From NCBI GenBank assembly GCA_903944755.1, contig CAJATB010000159.1:1-11830 (forward strand): 11,830 nucleotides of DNA, in the 5' to 3' direction. The position numbers and the translations under genes were made by a program. This DNA is from an uncultured Bacteroidota bacterium. GTDB lineage: Bacteria; Bacteroidota; Bacteroidia; Chitinophagales; Chitinophagaceae. The stretch's first letter is position 1. Every line of letters starts with the position of its first letter. This document shows, piece by piece, positions 1 to 7,254 of the stretch. Under the pieces are notes generated by a model. It searched no databases. It saw only the letters and a list, made by a program, of their open reading frames with translations, and had not been told where the DNA came from.

Positions 1-128
1 AGTATTCTTTCCCCTGCCTCGGATTGTTGTGCAGCAAATTTAAAATGGTTGTGGGTATCATATTTAATGATGGTGTTAACGGTGGCATTACAAAAGTTAC
101 ATACCCCGTCAAATAAAATAATATTCAT
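1..128 (-). CDS. DCC-family (DUF393, YuxK-like) thiol-disulfide oxidoreductase, 5' part only
   Basis: Seen: the minus strand reads from an ATG at 128-126 to the window edge, giving about 42 residues without a stop. The frame contains D-G-V-C-N-F-C (Asp7, Cys10, Cys13), followed by a stretch rich in Lys/Phe and ending in Ala-Gln-Gln-Ser-Glu-Ala-Gly. Known: this is the N-terminal signature of the DCC family, small cytoplasmic proteins of about 110-140 residues with a DxxCxxC motif that resembles a redox-active thioredoxin-like CxxC. Their substrate is not established. The gene diverges from the esterase at 236, and the two share about 107 bp of upstream DNA. The remainder lies outside the window, so completeness cannot be judged. 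The family call is fairly secure and the redox function is inferred from the motif. Confidence 0.85.
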   Translation of the reverse strand, partial: MNIILFDGVCNFCNATVNTIIKYDTHNHFKFAAQQSEAGERI

Positions 129-136
129 AAATAAAA

Positions 137-154
137 TAGCTTACAACAAAGCTA
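137..154 (-). promoter_or_regulatory. Candidate promoter -7 element with overlapping inverted repeat, for the DCC gene
   Basis: On the minus strand TAGCTTTG (154-147) is an exact match to the Bacteroidota -7 consensus TAnnTTTG, 18 bp before the ATG at 128. It lies in an inverted repeat TAGCTT-N6-AAGCTA (137-142 and 149-154), so a repressor site overlapping the promoter is possible. No TTG is visible at the expected -33 distance, which lowers confidence. Confidence 0.4.
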
Positions 155-235
155 TAACATTAAAAATGATATATTTCTGTATTAGGTGGCCAACCTTGTT
201 ACTTTAACTAGAATTTTATTTAAATTACGACATAT

Positions 236-1051
236 ATGAAAAGATTATTGATTTTTGGATTATTGGCATTTACTATTACTAGCCATGCGGCAAAGGTGGA
301 TACTATTTCCATACAAAGTACCACTTTGAACAAAGTGACAAAATGCATAGTCATTACCCCAACTGGCTCTAGTAATTCAAGTATAAAATTTCCGGTAGTT
401 TACCTGCTTCATGGATATAGCGGGAGCTACAAAAATTGGCTAGGAATAGCACCAAGGTTAATCGAACAAGCTGATGCACTAGGCATGATTATAGTATGCC
501 CAGACGGCGGATTCGGAAGTTGGTATTTTGATAGCCCAATTGATTCAACCATCAGGTATGAGTCCTACATAACCAAAGAATTATTGCCTTATATAGACGA
601 CAACTACCCAACCATAAAAAATAAAAATGCAAGGGCCATTACTGGATTAAGTATGGGTGGCCACGGAGGGCTGTATTTGTCTATTAAACATAGTGCACTA
701 TTTGGAGCAGCAGGTAGTATGTCCGGAGGTGTTGATTTTAGGCCTTTCCCTAATAATTGGGATATTAAAAAAGCATTAGGTGAATACGCTACTAATGCGC
801 CGCTTTGGGATAGCAATGTAGTAGTAAACTTAATTGACAAATTAGAAAATAAAAAATTGGCTATAATAGTTGATTGCGGAGTAGACGATTTTTTTATTAT
901 AGTAAATAGAAACTTACATAAGAAATTAGTAGACTTGAAAATTGATCATGACTATATTGAAAGGCCAGGCGAACACAATAAAGCCTATTGGGAAAATAGT
1001 GTAGACTATCAATTACTATTTTTTAAAAAATACTTTAGTCAGGGTATTTAA
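236..1051 (+). CDS. Secreted esterase-D / tributyrin-esterase-type alpha/beta hydrolase
   Basis: A 271-residue serine hydrolase that probably cleaves short acyl or acetyl esters, plausibly from sugars or glycans, outside the cytoplasm. Seen: residues 1-19 form a signal peptide (Lys-Arg, hydrophobic core, Ser-His-Ala-Ala before Lys20). An alpha/beta-hydrolase fold follows, with the oxyanion-region L-L-H-G-Y (57-61), nucleophile elbow G-L-S-M-G-G with Ser139, the C-G-V-D-D-F segment with probable catalytic Asp218, and G-E-H with His247. This order and spacing is that of the esterase D / S-formylglutathione hydrolase-like family (EstA type), and the length is typical. It is the only plus-strand gene and converges on the LacI/GH125 unit, with 23 bp between stop codons. 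A role in deacetylating mannose-containing glycans would fit that neighbour but is inference. The substrate cannot be read from sequence. Confidence 0.88.
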   Translation: MKRLLIFGLLAFTITSHAAKVDTISIQSTTLNKVTKCIVITPTGSSNSSIKFPVVYLLHGYSGSYKNWLGIAPRLIEQADALGMIIVCPDGGFGSWYFDSPIDSTIRYESYITKELLPYIDDNYPTIKNKNARAITGLSMGGHGGLYLSIKHSALFGAAGSMSGGVDFRPFPNNWDIKKALGEYATNAPLWDSNVVVNLIDKLENKKLAIIVDCGVDDFFIIVNRNLHKKLVDLKIDHDYIERPGEHNKAYWENSVDYQLLFFKKYFSQGI

Positions 1052-1074
1052 GCTGGTAAAGGTTTTACCGACTG

Positions 1075-2085
1075 CTATTCAGACGCCCTATGTATTAATT
1101 TAGCGGGGATCTTTTTTTGTATCACTCCTACGTTTTTCTTTTTTATTAGCGTAAGTAACGCATCAATGGCTTCCGTTGCCAATAATTCAATGGGTTGTGC
1201 AACAACTGTTATAGCAGGCTTCAGGAATTTAAATAATTCATGGTCATCAAAACTAACAAAGCCATAATCCTTAGGAATTGTTAATTTATTATTAGTCATA
1301 TATTCAACACCAATAATACCCAAATAATTGGTGCTGAAAAAAAGCGCATCAACTTTTTTATTTTTTTGTAAAAAGTTTTTGATCGCTTTAAGCTTCTCCT
1401 CTCTACTTGTATCATAACTAAATTCTAATACCAAATTAGCGCTATTAGCCAGGTGATGGTCGTTCAAAGCTTGCTCATAGCCATTTAACCTTTGTTGAAG
1501 CTGGTTCATTTCACTTGCGATGGTAATGAATGCGATATTTTTATACCCTTTCTTAACAAGGTGGCTAGTCATATCGTATGCCCCTTTAAAGTTATCTAAC
1601 ACAACATAACTTACTGGCAAGCCTGGGAAATAGCGATCAAATAATACTACTGGCTTTTCCAGCTTAATCAATTCCTCTATGTCTGCTTTTAAACCAATTG
1701 TAGGCGTTATAATGATACCTTCAACTTGCTGTAATTGCATCATCTCAAGCAGTTCGCGTGCCTTTTGGTTGTCATTGTCAGTACTTGCATAAATAACTTT
1801 GTACCCATTTTTATTCGCAACAAGTTCAATTGTTTTTGAAATAGTAGCAAAAAAATGGTTGCTTATATCTTCTACAATTAAACCTATTGTTGTGCTCTTA
1901 CCCGTACGTAAACTTCTTGCAATAGTATTTGGTTGGAAGTTTTTTTCTTTAATAATTTTATTAACTTTTGCAACAACAGCAGGACTTATCCTGCCATTTT
2001 GGGATTTATTATTAATTATTAATGATACAGTTGTTACTGAAACACCTGCTTCTTTCGCTATATCTTTTAAGGAAACTCTTGCCAT
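1075..2085 (-). CDS. LacI-family transcriptional regulator, probable regulator of the GH125 mannosidase unit
   Basis: A 336-residue sugar-responsive DNA-binding regulator. Seen: the N-terminus S-L-K-D-I-A-K-E-A-G-V-S-V-T-T-V-S (5-21) is the classic LacI/GalR helix-turn-helix. A hinge-helix region with P-N-x-x-A-R-S-L-R follows (52-60), then a periplasmic-binding-protein-like effector domain starting at T-I-G-L-I-V (about 66-71). Near the C-terminus are G-F-V-S-F-D-D and a V-V-A-Q-P segment typical of the family. The length is standard. It lies 27 bp downstream of the mannosidase on the same strand, so the two are probably co-transcribed and the regulator likely controls its own operon in response to a mannose-derived sugar. 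Effector and operator are inferred, not seen. No strong terminator follows its stop codon. Confidence 0.93.
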   Translation of the reverse strand: MARVSLKDIAKEAGVSVTTVSLIINNKSQNGRISPAVVAKVNKIIKEKNFQPNTIARSLRTGKSTTIGLIVEDISNHFFATISKTIELVANKNGYKVIYASTDNDNQKARELLEMMQLQQVEGIIITPTIGLKADIEELIKLEKPVVLFDRYFPGLPVSYVVLDNFKGAYDMTSHLVKKGYKNIAFITIASEMNQLQQRLNGYEQALNDHHLANSANLVLEFSYDTSREEKLKAIKNFLQKNKKVDALFFSTNYLGIIGVEYMTNNKLTIPKDYGFVSFDDHELFKFLKPAITVVAQPIELLATEAIDALLTLIKKKNVGVIQKKIPAKLIHRASE

Positions 2086-2112
2086 ACTATTTCTTTTATA
2101 CGTCTATTGACT

Positions 2113-3552
2113 TTAGTAATTGTTTTTTAATAACTCAGGATGTTCAATTGAAACATGTTGAATTAATTCTCCAAACAAAGTATTTGCCCAAGCAAACCAT
2201 TTTCTAGTAAAATTACTTGCATCATTTTTATGAAACGCTTCATGCATAAAGCCTGTGCCTGCATGTGAATGCTTTAATAGTTTCAGGCAATGTGCTATTT
2301 CTGTTTTTGAATTTGTTGTTAACCCACGCATTATAATACTCAATGGCCAAATCATATCAATCCCTGCATGTGGTCCGCCAATACCCTCTCCAGCAGTACC
2401 TTTGAAGAAAAATGGGTTAGTATCGCTTAATACAAATCGTCTAGTATTTTTGTAAACTTCATCTTCTGGTGAAACGTATTTTAAATAGGGTAATGACAAT
2501 AAACTTGGAACATTCGCGTCGTCCATTAAATTAAAACTTCCAAAACCATTTACTTCAAAAGCATATATTTTCCCAAAAGTGGCATGGTTTATTATACCAT
2601 ATTTTTTTATTGCCGCATCCACTTCATTGGCTAATGAAAGGCATTCCATAGCTAGGATATTGTTTTTATACACGCTAGTAAGTATCTCGGCTGCTTGACG
2701 CAATGAAACTACTGCGAAGCAATTAGAAGGTATCAAGAAAGGAAATATAGTAGCGTCGTCACTTGGTCGGAATACAGAACAAATTAAACCCACAGGCTTC
2801 ACAGGATAACCATAGCCACTTAATGGAACACCATCGGTAGCCCAAAAAGTATTTCTTTGAAAATTGTAAGGGCCATTGCCTTCTTTTCTTTGTTGTTCTT
2901 TAAAAGTCTTTAGCATGAGGCCAACTGCTTTTAACCACTCCTTGTCAAATACAGCAGTCCTATTGGTTGTTTTCCAAAATTCATAGCTAAGCTTAATGGG
3001 ATAGCATAGGGAATCAATTTCCCATTTACGTTCATGAATACCTGGCTTCATTACTGTTAGGTCACTTTTCCATTCACTTTCCTTGTTTACATCCTTATAG
3101 AAAGCGTTTGCATAAGGGTCTAACAGTATTGAATGTACTTGCCTATTAATTACACCTTCGACAAGTAAAGCAAGTGGCTCGTCGGTTTTAGCAAAAGGAA
3201 GGTATGGGGTAATTTGAGCCGTACTGTCCCTTAGCCACATGGCGTCAATATCACCAGTAATTACGTAGGTGTCGGGTTTATTATTAATTATTTCGAAATC
3301 AACCGTAGTATCTAATGTATTAGGATAACAGTTTTCAAACAGCCATGCTAATTCTTGGTCCTTAATTTGAGGCTTAAGCGTATCTATAAATTTATTTACA
3401 GCTACACTAGTAAAATGCCTGTTTGCCAAAGGTGGCCTTTTACTAGTAAATTCATTCACATAAAATGCTTTACTAGTAAAACCATTGGCCATGAATCCAG
3501 TTGTAAGAACGGCTGCAGATTGTATAAATTTACGGCGACTATTATTTTGCAT
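2113..3552 (-). CDS. GH125 exo-alpha-1,6-mannosidase, Tat-exported
   Basis: A 479-residue glycoside hydrolase of family 125 (formerly DUF1237), metal-independent inverting enzymes that remove alpha-1,6-linked mannose from N-glycan or mannan-type chains. Seen: a twin-arginine motif S-R-R-K-F-I (5-10) with a hydrophobic stretch to about residue 22, so export in folded form to the periplasm is likely. Family blocks follow: T-G-D-I-D-A-M-W-L-R-D-S (99-110), W-E-I-D-S-L-C-Y-P (177-185), R-P-S-D-D-A-T (262-268), N-L-M-D-D-A-N-V-P (341-349) and F-M-H-E-A-F (435-440). From memory, the Clostridium perfringens enzyme uses Asp220 and Glu393; the same 173-residue spacing here puts acid and base at Asp265 and Glu438. 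The first gene of a two-gene unit with the LacI regulator. Residues 25-49 hold three Phe-Thr-Ser repeats encoded by near-palindromes (see repeat entry). Confidence 0.95.
   Translation of the reverse strand: MQNNSRRKFIQSAAVLTTGFMANGFTSKAFYVNEFTSKRPPLANRHFTSVAVNKFIDTLKPQIKDQELAWLFENCYPNTLDTTVDFEIINNKPDTYVITGDIDAMWLRDSTAQITPYLPFAKTDEPLALLVEGVINRQVHSILLDPYANAFYKDVNKESEWKSDLTVMKPGIHERKWEIDSLCYPIKLSYEFWKTTNRTAVFDKEWLKAVGLMLKTFKEQQRKEGNGPYNFQRNTFWATDGVPLSGYGYPVKPVGLICSVFRPSDDATIFPFLIPSNCFAVVSLRQAAEILTSVYKNNILAMECLSLANEVDAAIKKYGIINHATFGKIYAFEVNGFGSFNLMDDANVPSLLSLPYLKYVSPEDEVYKNTRRFVLSDTNPFFFKGTAGEGIGGPHAGIDMIWPLSIIMRGLTTNSKTEIAHCLKLLKHSHAGTGFMHEAFHKNDASNFTRKWFAWANTLFGELIQHVSIEHPELLKNNY
3403..3480. 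repeat. Two perfect copies and one degenerate copy of the palindrome TTTACTAGTAAA inside the mannosidase 5' end
   Basis: TTTACTAGTAAA, its own reverse complement, occurs at 3439-3450 and 3469-3480. A two-mismatch copy (TACACTAGTAAA) lies at 3403-3414. Start-to-start spacings are 30 and 36 bp, so all are in the same frame, encoding Phe-Thr-Ser(-Lys) three times just after the Tat signal. They could be protein-binding sites near the 5' end of the operon or simple coding microrepeats; the sequence does not decide. Confidence 0.6.
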
Positions 3553-3566
3553 ATGCTATAATTTAG

Positions 3567-3583
3567 TATACTCTTTTGGTATA
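3567..3583. promoter_or_regulatory. Possible operator: inverted repeat TATAC-N7-GTATA upstream of the mannosidase
   Basis: TATAC (3567-3571) and GTATA (3579-3583) form an inverted repeat 15-31 bp upstream of the GH125 ATG, where a repressor would block initiation. The arms are short, AT-rich and lack the central CpG common in LacI-family operators. No clean TAnnTTTG promoter element is visible between 3553 and 3640. Low confidence. Confidence 0.25.
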
Positions 3584-3639
3584 AATAAAGATAACAAATA
3601 TTATAGGCTTTTATTCATTTAAAGCCACCGCTTATAAGC

Positions 3640-3673
3640 AAAAAAAGGAGGCAACCTATGGTTGCCTCCTTTT
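3640..3673 (-). terminator. Strong rho-independent terminator of the TonB-dependent receptor gene
   Basis: A perfect 14-bp stem, AAAAGGAGGCAACC (3643-3656) against GGTTGCCTCCTTTT (3660-3673), with a 3-nt loop. On the minus strand the stem runs into seven T residues (complement of 3646-3640). It begins 18 bp after the receptor stop codon and isolates that gene from the mannosidase operon. Confidence 0.93.
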
Positions 3674-3691
3674 AAAAAACATATACTTAAA

Positions 3692-6604
3692 CTAGAAGTT
3701 AATTTCAAGCCTAGCATAAACGTAACGTCCGTTCATACCTAACTGTGTAACTCTTCTTGAATAGTTAAATTGGTTGTTTGAGGAAATTCCGTTGTTATTT
3801 GTAACCCCTCTTTGATCTGCTCTTTGCGTTTCAATGAACTTGTCATAAGTCGCACTTGTTGGATCAACATCAAGTCTATGGTAGGAACCTCTAGACGCAA
3901 TTAATAAATCAGAATAAATATCGAATAGGTTATTAGCTCCAACAGAAAACTTAGTAGCTTTTGAAACTCTATAACCTAAACTCATATCAGTTACAATTTT
4001 AGCACCTAAAACTTGCTTGTAGAACCAATTAGTTGAACCACCACCTTCAACGTGCGATACTTTACCAAAATAAGTATTTCTTACAAAAGCATTAAATTTA
4101 CCCTTCTTATAAGAAGCTGATAAATAACCTTTCACAGCAGGGTTTCCATCAACTAATGAAGCTTTGTTAATAGGGCTCATATAAGTTGCTTCTCTTCCTT
4201 TTAGTAAATCAGATACTTTTGTCTTTCCAAGAATTTCTCTTTTTGACAAAGTAGTCGCTAATTCAAATTTAATACTTTGCTTATTAACTAATTTAAGGGT
4301 ATAAGCCGCAATCATATCAATACCAGAAACTCTTAAATCAAGTGCGTTAGCCATAAATACACCTCTTGACGCATTATTGTTTAATAGTATATTGTATATA
4401 CTTTTTTCTGCGTCAGTACCACTTGCATTACCAGAGAATGCATCAGTTAAGATAATACGATCAGTGATTTTAGTGGTATATCCATCAATAGTAAGGCTTA
4501 GTTTATTTAATTTAAAAGTTGCACCAACACTAGCACTTTGAGAAATTTCAGGTTTTAAACTTGGTATGCCTAAAAGCTGCGCAGCTTTACTATCGTTTGG
4601 TAAAGTTGCGTCATCATATGCAACACCTCCTTGGAATACAGTAGAAGTTTTAGTCAGGAATCTTTGTTGTAAAGAAGGCGCTCTAAAACCTGTACTTACC
4701 GAACCTCTGAACGATATATTGTCGGTATATTTATATCTAGCAGCTACTTTACCACTTAGGTTTCCTCCAAAGTCAGAATAATTTTCATAACGCGCAGCAA
4801 AGTCCATCAATAATTTTGATGATGGTTCTACTTCAAAATCAGTATATATAGCCCCAGATGTTCTGTTCTTATCCATTGTATTATCCGGTCTGAAACCTGG
4901 AAATACTTGTGAGCCTCCAGCTGGAATTCCAGGCTTATTGTCGGCTAATAAAAGAGAGGTAGGAGCACCATTTAAAATATCCAACTTACCATCTGCATTT
5001 TTACGCATATAGTTCGCCCAAGAAGCTTCTTCTCCTGCTAGTTGTTGGTAATTTTCATAGCGTACTTCCGCACCAAATGCCATATTCAATTTTACGTCAC
5101 CTTCAATTTTTTTAGAAAAATCTAAGTTAGTTGTATTCTGACGGAACAATAAAGTACCCGCGTCAAATTCGTTTTTAGGGCTTTGATTAAAATAGTATGC
5201 TGAAACGTTTATTGTGTTTTCAATATTAAAACCAAAACTGTTCTGACCAAATGTATTACTCAAGTCATAATTCCAAGTACCCATTTTTCCTTTTAAGCCA
5301 GTTCCAAGAGATATATCATTTATGTTAGAAGTAATTTCAGGTAAGAATCCATTTGGATATACTGAAGGAATATTAGAACTCTGATAAGGCATACGGTAGA
5401 ATCCTGTTGAGTTACCTACTCTATTGCTAAAAATTCCAAAGAAGTAAAACTCAGCATTATTTTTTAATGCAATACCTCCATTCACAACTGCTTGTAAATT
5501 TCTAGCACGAGATTGACCTACTCTCATTTGAAAATCCATACGAGTTGCACGTAATGTTTTTAGCAATGCATCACTTGCTGCATCTCCAGAAGTTCTGTTA
5601 TCAATATCTCCTGTTCTTTCTCCAGAACGGATAGTTGGTTCTCTGTGTTCTAAATTCAATGTAACATTAATAAAGCTTCCTTTTGTTTTTCCTAACTGCC
5701 ATCCGTAGTTAACAGACGCATTAGTTTTTTGACCGTCTACTACAGAATTTTTATAATAAACTGGATCTAGCGCAGGATGAACACCAAATTTGTACGCACC
5801 TGGTGAAGTATTTTTGTACGATTCATAGGTAGTGAAATTAGCACCAGTACTCACTACTGCTTTTCCAACACCTATACTTCTGTTTAATTGAATGTTTAAT
5901 ACACCTGCAATGGCATCAGAACCATATTGTGCTGCAGCTCCATCACGTAATAATTCAATTTTATCAATAGATGCAGAAGCGATTGCGTTTAAGTCTGTTC
6001 CCACTGAACCTCTTCCCATTGTACCATTCACATTCACTAAAGCTGAAGTGTATCTTCTTTTTCCATTTACCAAAACTAGTGTTTGGTCAGGGCCCAAACC
6101 TCTTACAGTAGCAGGATCAACGTGATCCGTACCATCAGAAACTGTTTGTGTTGTTGAGTTAAATGAAGGCGCAACATGATTTAAGATATCGGTTAAATTA
6201 GTTTGCGGCACTTCAGCAGAAAGCGATTTTAGGTCAAAAACATCTACAGGAGCTATAGATTCTAATTTCGTCCTTCCAGTACTTCTACTTCCTAATACAA
6301 CAACTTCATTTAAATCATTGCTGTTTTCGGAAAGTGTTATTTCAATTGACTTTGCAGCTTTTAAAGTGTAAGTCTGATTTGAAAAACCGGTATAGCCAAC
6401 CACAAGTACATTACCTGCATTTGCCTTAATTGTAAACACACCATCATTGTTAGTTTGTGTTTTTGTACTAGTTCCTCTTACGGAAATAGTTGCGCCTGCA
6501 AGTGCCTTGCCTGCTTCGTCTTTTACTTTACCATTGTACACGTCTTGTGCACTTGTAGTTAAAAATGCTATTGATAGCATTAATAAGAGTAAGGTTTGTT
6601 TCAT
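3692..6604 (-). CDS. TonB-dependent outer-membrane receptor with N-terminal carboxypeptidase-regulatory-like domain, no SusD partner
   Basis: A 970-residue outer-membrane active transporter driven by TonB-ExbBD. Seen: signal peptide 1-19 (Lys, Leu-rich core, T-S-A-Q); a beta-sandwich CarboxypepD_reg-like domain about 22-95 with G-K-V-K-D-E-A-G-K-A-L-A-G-A-T; a TonB-box-like L-N-E-V-V-V-L-G segment near 97-104; a plug about 115-240 including R-G-L-G-P-D-Q-T-L-V-L-V-N-G and Y-G-S-D-A-I-A-G-V; then a 22-strand-type barrel ending in Y-A-R-L-E-I-N-F with the terminal Phe used for barrel insertion. No susD-like lipoprotein gene adjoins, so it is not a Sus pair. Its layout is closer to receptors for siderophores, vitamins or other small ligands. 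The ligand cannot be deduced. It is monocistronic, with its own terminator and a long upstream region carrying a palindrome. Confidence 0.95.
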   Translation of the reverse strand: MKQTLLLLMLSIAFLTTSAQDVYNGKVKDEAGKALAGATISVRGTSTKTQTNNDGVFTIKANAGNVLVVGYTGFSNQTYTLKAAKSIEITLSENSNDLNEVVVLGSRSTGRTKLESIAPVDVFDLKSLSAEVPQTNLTDILNHVAPSFNSTTQTVSDGTDHVDPATVRGLGPDQTLVLVNGKRRYTSALVNVNGTMGRGSVGTDLNAIASASIDKIELLRDGAAAQYGSDAIAGVLNIQLNRSIGVGKAVVSTGANFTTYESYKNTSPGAYKFGVHPALDPVYYKNSVVDGQKTNASVNYGWQLGKTKGSFINVTLNLEHREPTIRSGERTGDIDNRTSGDAASDALLKTLRATRMDFQMRVGQSRARNLQAVVNGGIALKNNAEFYFFGIFSNRVGNSTGFYRMPYQSSNIPSVYPNGFLPEITSNINDISLGTGLKGKMGTWNYDLSNTFGQNSFGFNIENTINVSAYYFNQSPKNEFDAGTLLFRQNTTNLDFSKKIEGDVKLNMAFGAEVRYENYQQLAGEEASWANYMRKNADGKLDILNGAPTSLLLADNKPGIPAGGSQVFPGFRPDNTMDKNRTSGAIYTDFEVEPSSKLLMDFAARYENYSDFGGNLSGKVAARYKYTDNISFRGSVSTGFRAPSLQQRFLTKTSTVFQGGVAYDDATLPNDSKAAQLLGIPSLKPEISQSASVGATFKLNKLSLTIDGYTTKITDRIILTDAFSGNASGTDAEKSIYNILLNNNASRGVFMANALDLRVSGIDMIAAYTLKLVNKQSIKFELATTLSKREILGKTKVSDLLKGREATYMSPINKASLVDGNPAVKGYLSASYKKGKFNAFVRNTYFGKVSHVEGGGSTNWFYKQVLGAKIVTDMSLGYRVSKATKFSVGANNLFDIYSDLLIASRGSYHRLDVDPTSATYDKFIETQRADQRGVTNNNGISSNNQFNYSRRVTQLGMNGRYVYARLEINF

Positions 6605-6755
6605 AGAATGTTCTTTGTTAATTAATTGTGAAATCTATAATTGAATACCTGAATATAGCATTTTAAGCTTATTTGGAGGCATTTTATTTGAAAAAAAAAG
6701 GCGTTCCCTGTGAAATAATTAATTGTAAGTGAAAATTTGGAAAGAAATTTTGTTC

Positions 6756-6786
6756 TAAAATTACACAACTAATTGATTATCAATTA
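6756..6786 (-). promoter_or_regulatory. Candidate receptor promoter with a 17-bp perfect palindrome over the -33 region
   Basis: Reading the minus strand, TTG (6783-6781), 17 bp, then TAATTTTA (6763-6756) resembles the Bacteroidota -33/-7 pair, with 7 of 8 bases agreeing at -7 but spacing 2-3 bp shorter than usual. The palindrome TAATTGAT-T-ATCAATTA (6770-6786) covers the -33 element, a good position for a repressor. Its centre TGATTATCA resembles the centre of Fur-type iron boxes, but the outer bases do not fit the E. coli consensus. The leader would be about 145 nt. Confidence 0.4.
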
Positions 6787-6897
6787 TTAAAATCTTCCCC
6801 TAAAGCAATTATACTAGAACTCGATGTTAGAAAATAAAATCCCTTTGTTACGCTAAAAAGCACTTAAAAAGATGCCGAATAAAGGGCAGTTTGGGGT

Positions 6898-6932
6898 AAA
6901 AAAACAAGGCAAGCTCTTGCGAACTTGCCTTG
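6898..6932 (-). terminator. Intrinsic terminator of an unassigned minus-strand transcript
   Basis: A perfect 9-bp stem CAAGGCAAG (6905-6913) / CTTGCCTTG (6924-6932) with a 10-nt loop. On the minus strand it is followed at once by seven T residues (complement of 6904-6898). No protein gene ends here on that strand: the upstream phnA-like gene already has its own terminator at 7202-7233. A separate transcript must therefore start between about 6933 and 7200. Confidence 0.8.
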
Positions 6933-7106
6933 GAACGATTTTTACAGTTTATTTGTCTTTTACAACGGTTATTCTGTAAGCGTCTAAATTAAACCTCCTA
7001 ACATTGGTGCTTTAGTAGTTATTAAGCTACCTCATGGTTAACCAGTTTAGTGCCTTTTAACGCAGTTATATCTGAACATCCTTTCACCGAATTGCTGTAC
7101 GTTAAT
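6898..7106 (-). ncRNA. Candidate small non-coding RNA, about 210 nt, family unknown
   Basis: Inferred from bracketing signals: a promoter-like sequence upstream (7113-7143) and a strong terminator at the end, with no gene-like reading frame between. A long-range pairing is possible: RNA segment UACAGC (7099-7094) with GUUGUA (6966-6961), continued by GGU (7088-7086) with ACC (6969-6967) across a 5-nt bulge. That would close a mostly unpaired interior shortly before the terminator. Length and this layout recall 6S RNA, but I see no sequence signature that proves it. A tmRNA is ruled out because no tRNA-like ends or T-loop are present. It could also be a cis-acting leader or a short-peptide mRNA. 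Confidence 0.45.
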
Positions 7107-7112
7107 GTGATA

Positions 7113-7143
7113 TAAAAGTACAACCACAATAAGGCCATGCCAA
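7113..7143 (-). promoter_or_regulatory. Candidate promoter of the small RNA
   Basis: On the minus strand TTG (7143-7141), 20 bp, then TACTTTTA (7120-7113). This matches the Bacteroidota -33/-7 arrangement (TTG, about 19-21 bp, TAnnTTTG) at all but the last base. Transcription would start near 7106, downstream of the phnA terminator at 7202. Confidence 0.45.
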
Positions 7144-7201
7144 TGACCTTGGTTGAGACTCATGTTGTTTGTAGTAATAGATTTGAATGACAAAAATCAA
7201 T

Positions 7202-7233
7202 AAAAAAACCACTTGCTAAATTTGCAAGTGGTT
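7202..7233 (-). terminator. Terminator ending the helicase-phnA (possibly opsin-blh-helicase-phnA) unit
   Basis: A perfect 10-bp stem AACCACTTGC (7207-7216) / GCAAGTGGTT (7224-7233) with a 7-nt loop. On the minus strand a run of T residues follows (complement of 7208-7202). It begins 21 bp after the phnA-like stop codon. Confidence 0.9.
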
Positions 7234-7254
7234 AGTAATATTAAAGCAAAAGGT

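Noticed and set aside
604..840. Open frame on the strand opposite the esterase; similar ones lie opposite the LacI, mannosidase, receptor and blh genes.
   Set aside because: They are antisense shadows of genes with clear family motifs, and show no start signal or recognisable protein features.
1055..1069. Hairpin GGTAAA-N3-TTTACC between the convergent esterase and LacI genes.
   Set aside because: Only 6 bp, AT-rich, with no T-run on either strand; not a credible terminator.
6949..7011. About 20 codons on the minus strand that look protein-like (R-F-N-L-D-A-Y-R-I-T-V-V-K-D-K), near an AGGAGG.
   Set aside because: There is no start codon in frame after the preceding stop, and AGGAGG lies within the frame instead of before a start. 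I could not support a gene or pseudogene.
7018..7030. Minus-strand GTAGCTTAATAAC resembles the end of a tmRNA tag (E. coli has GCAGCTTAATAACC), preceded by an open frame ending in Val-Ala and two stops.
   Set aside because: No tRNA-like acceptor ends, T-loop sequence or CCA-type 3' end occur nearby; a terminator follows instead. The similarity is short and probably chance.
7045..7161. 38-codon minus-strand frame starting with ATG, with a hydrophobic middle.
   Set aside because: It overlaps the promoter-like sequence, has no recognisable homology or ribosome site, and is short enough to occur by chance.
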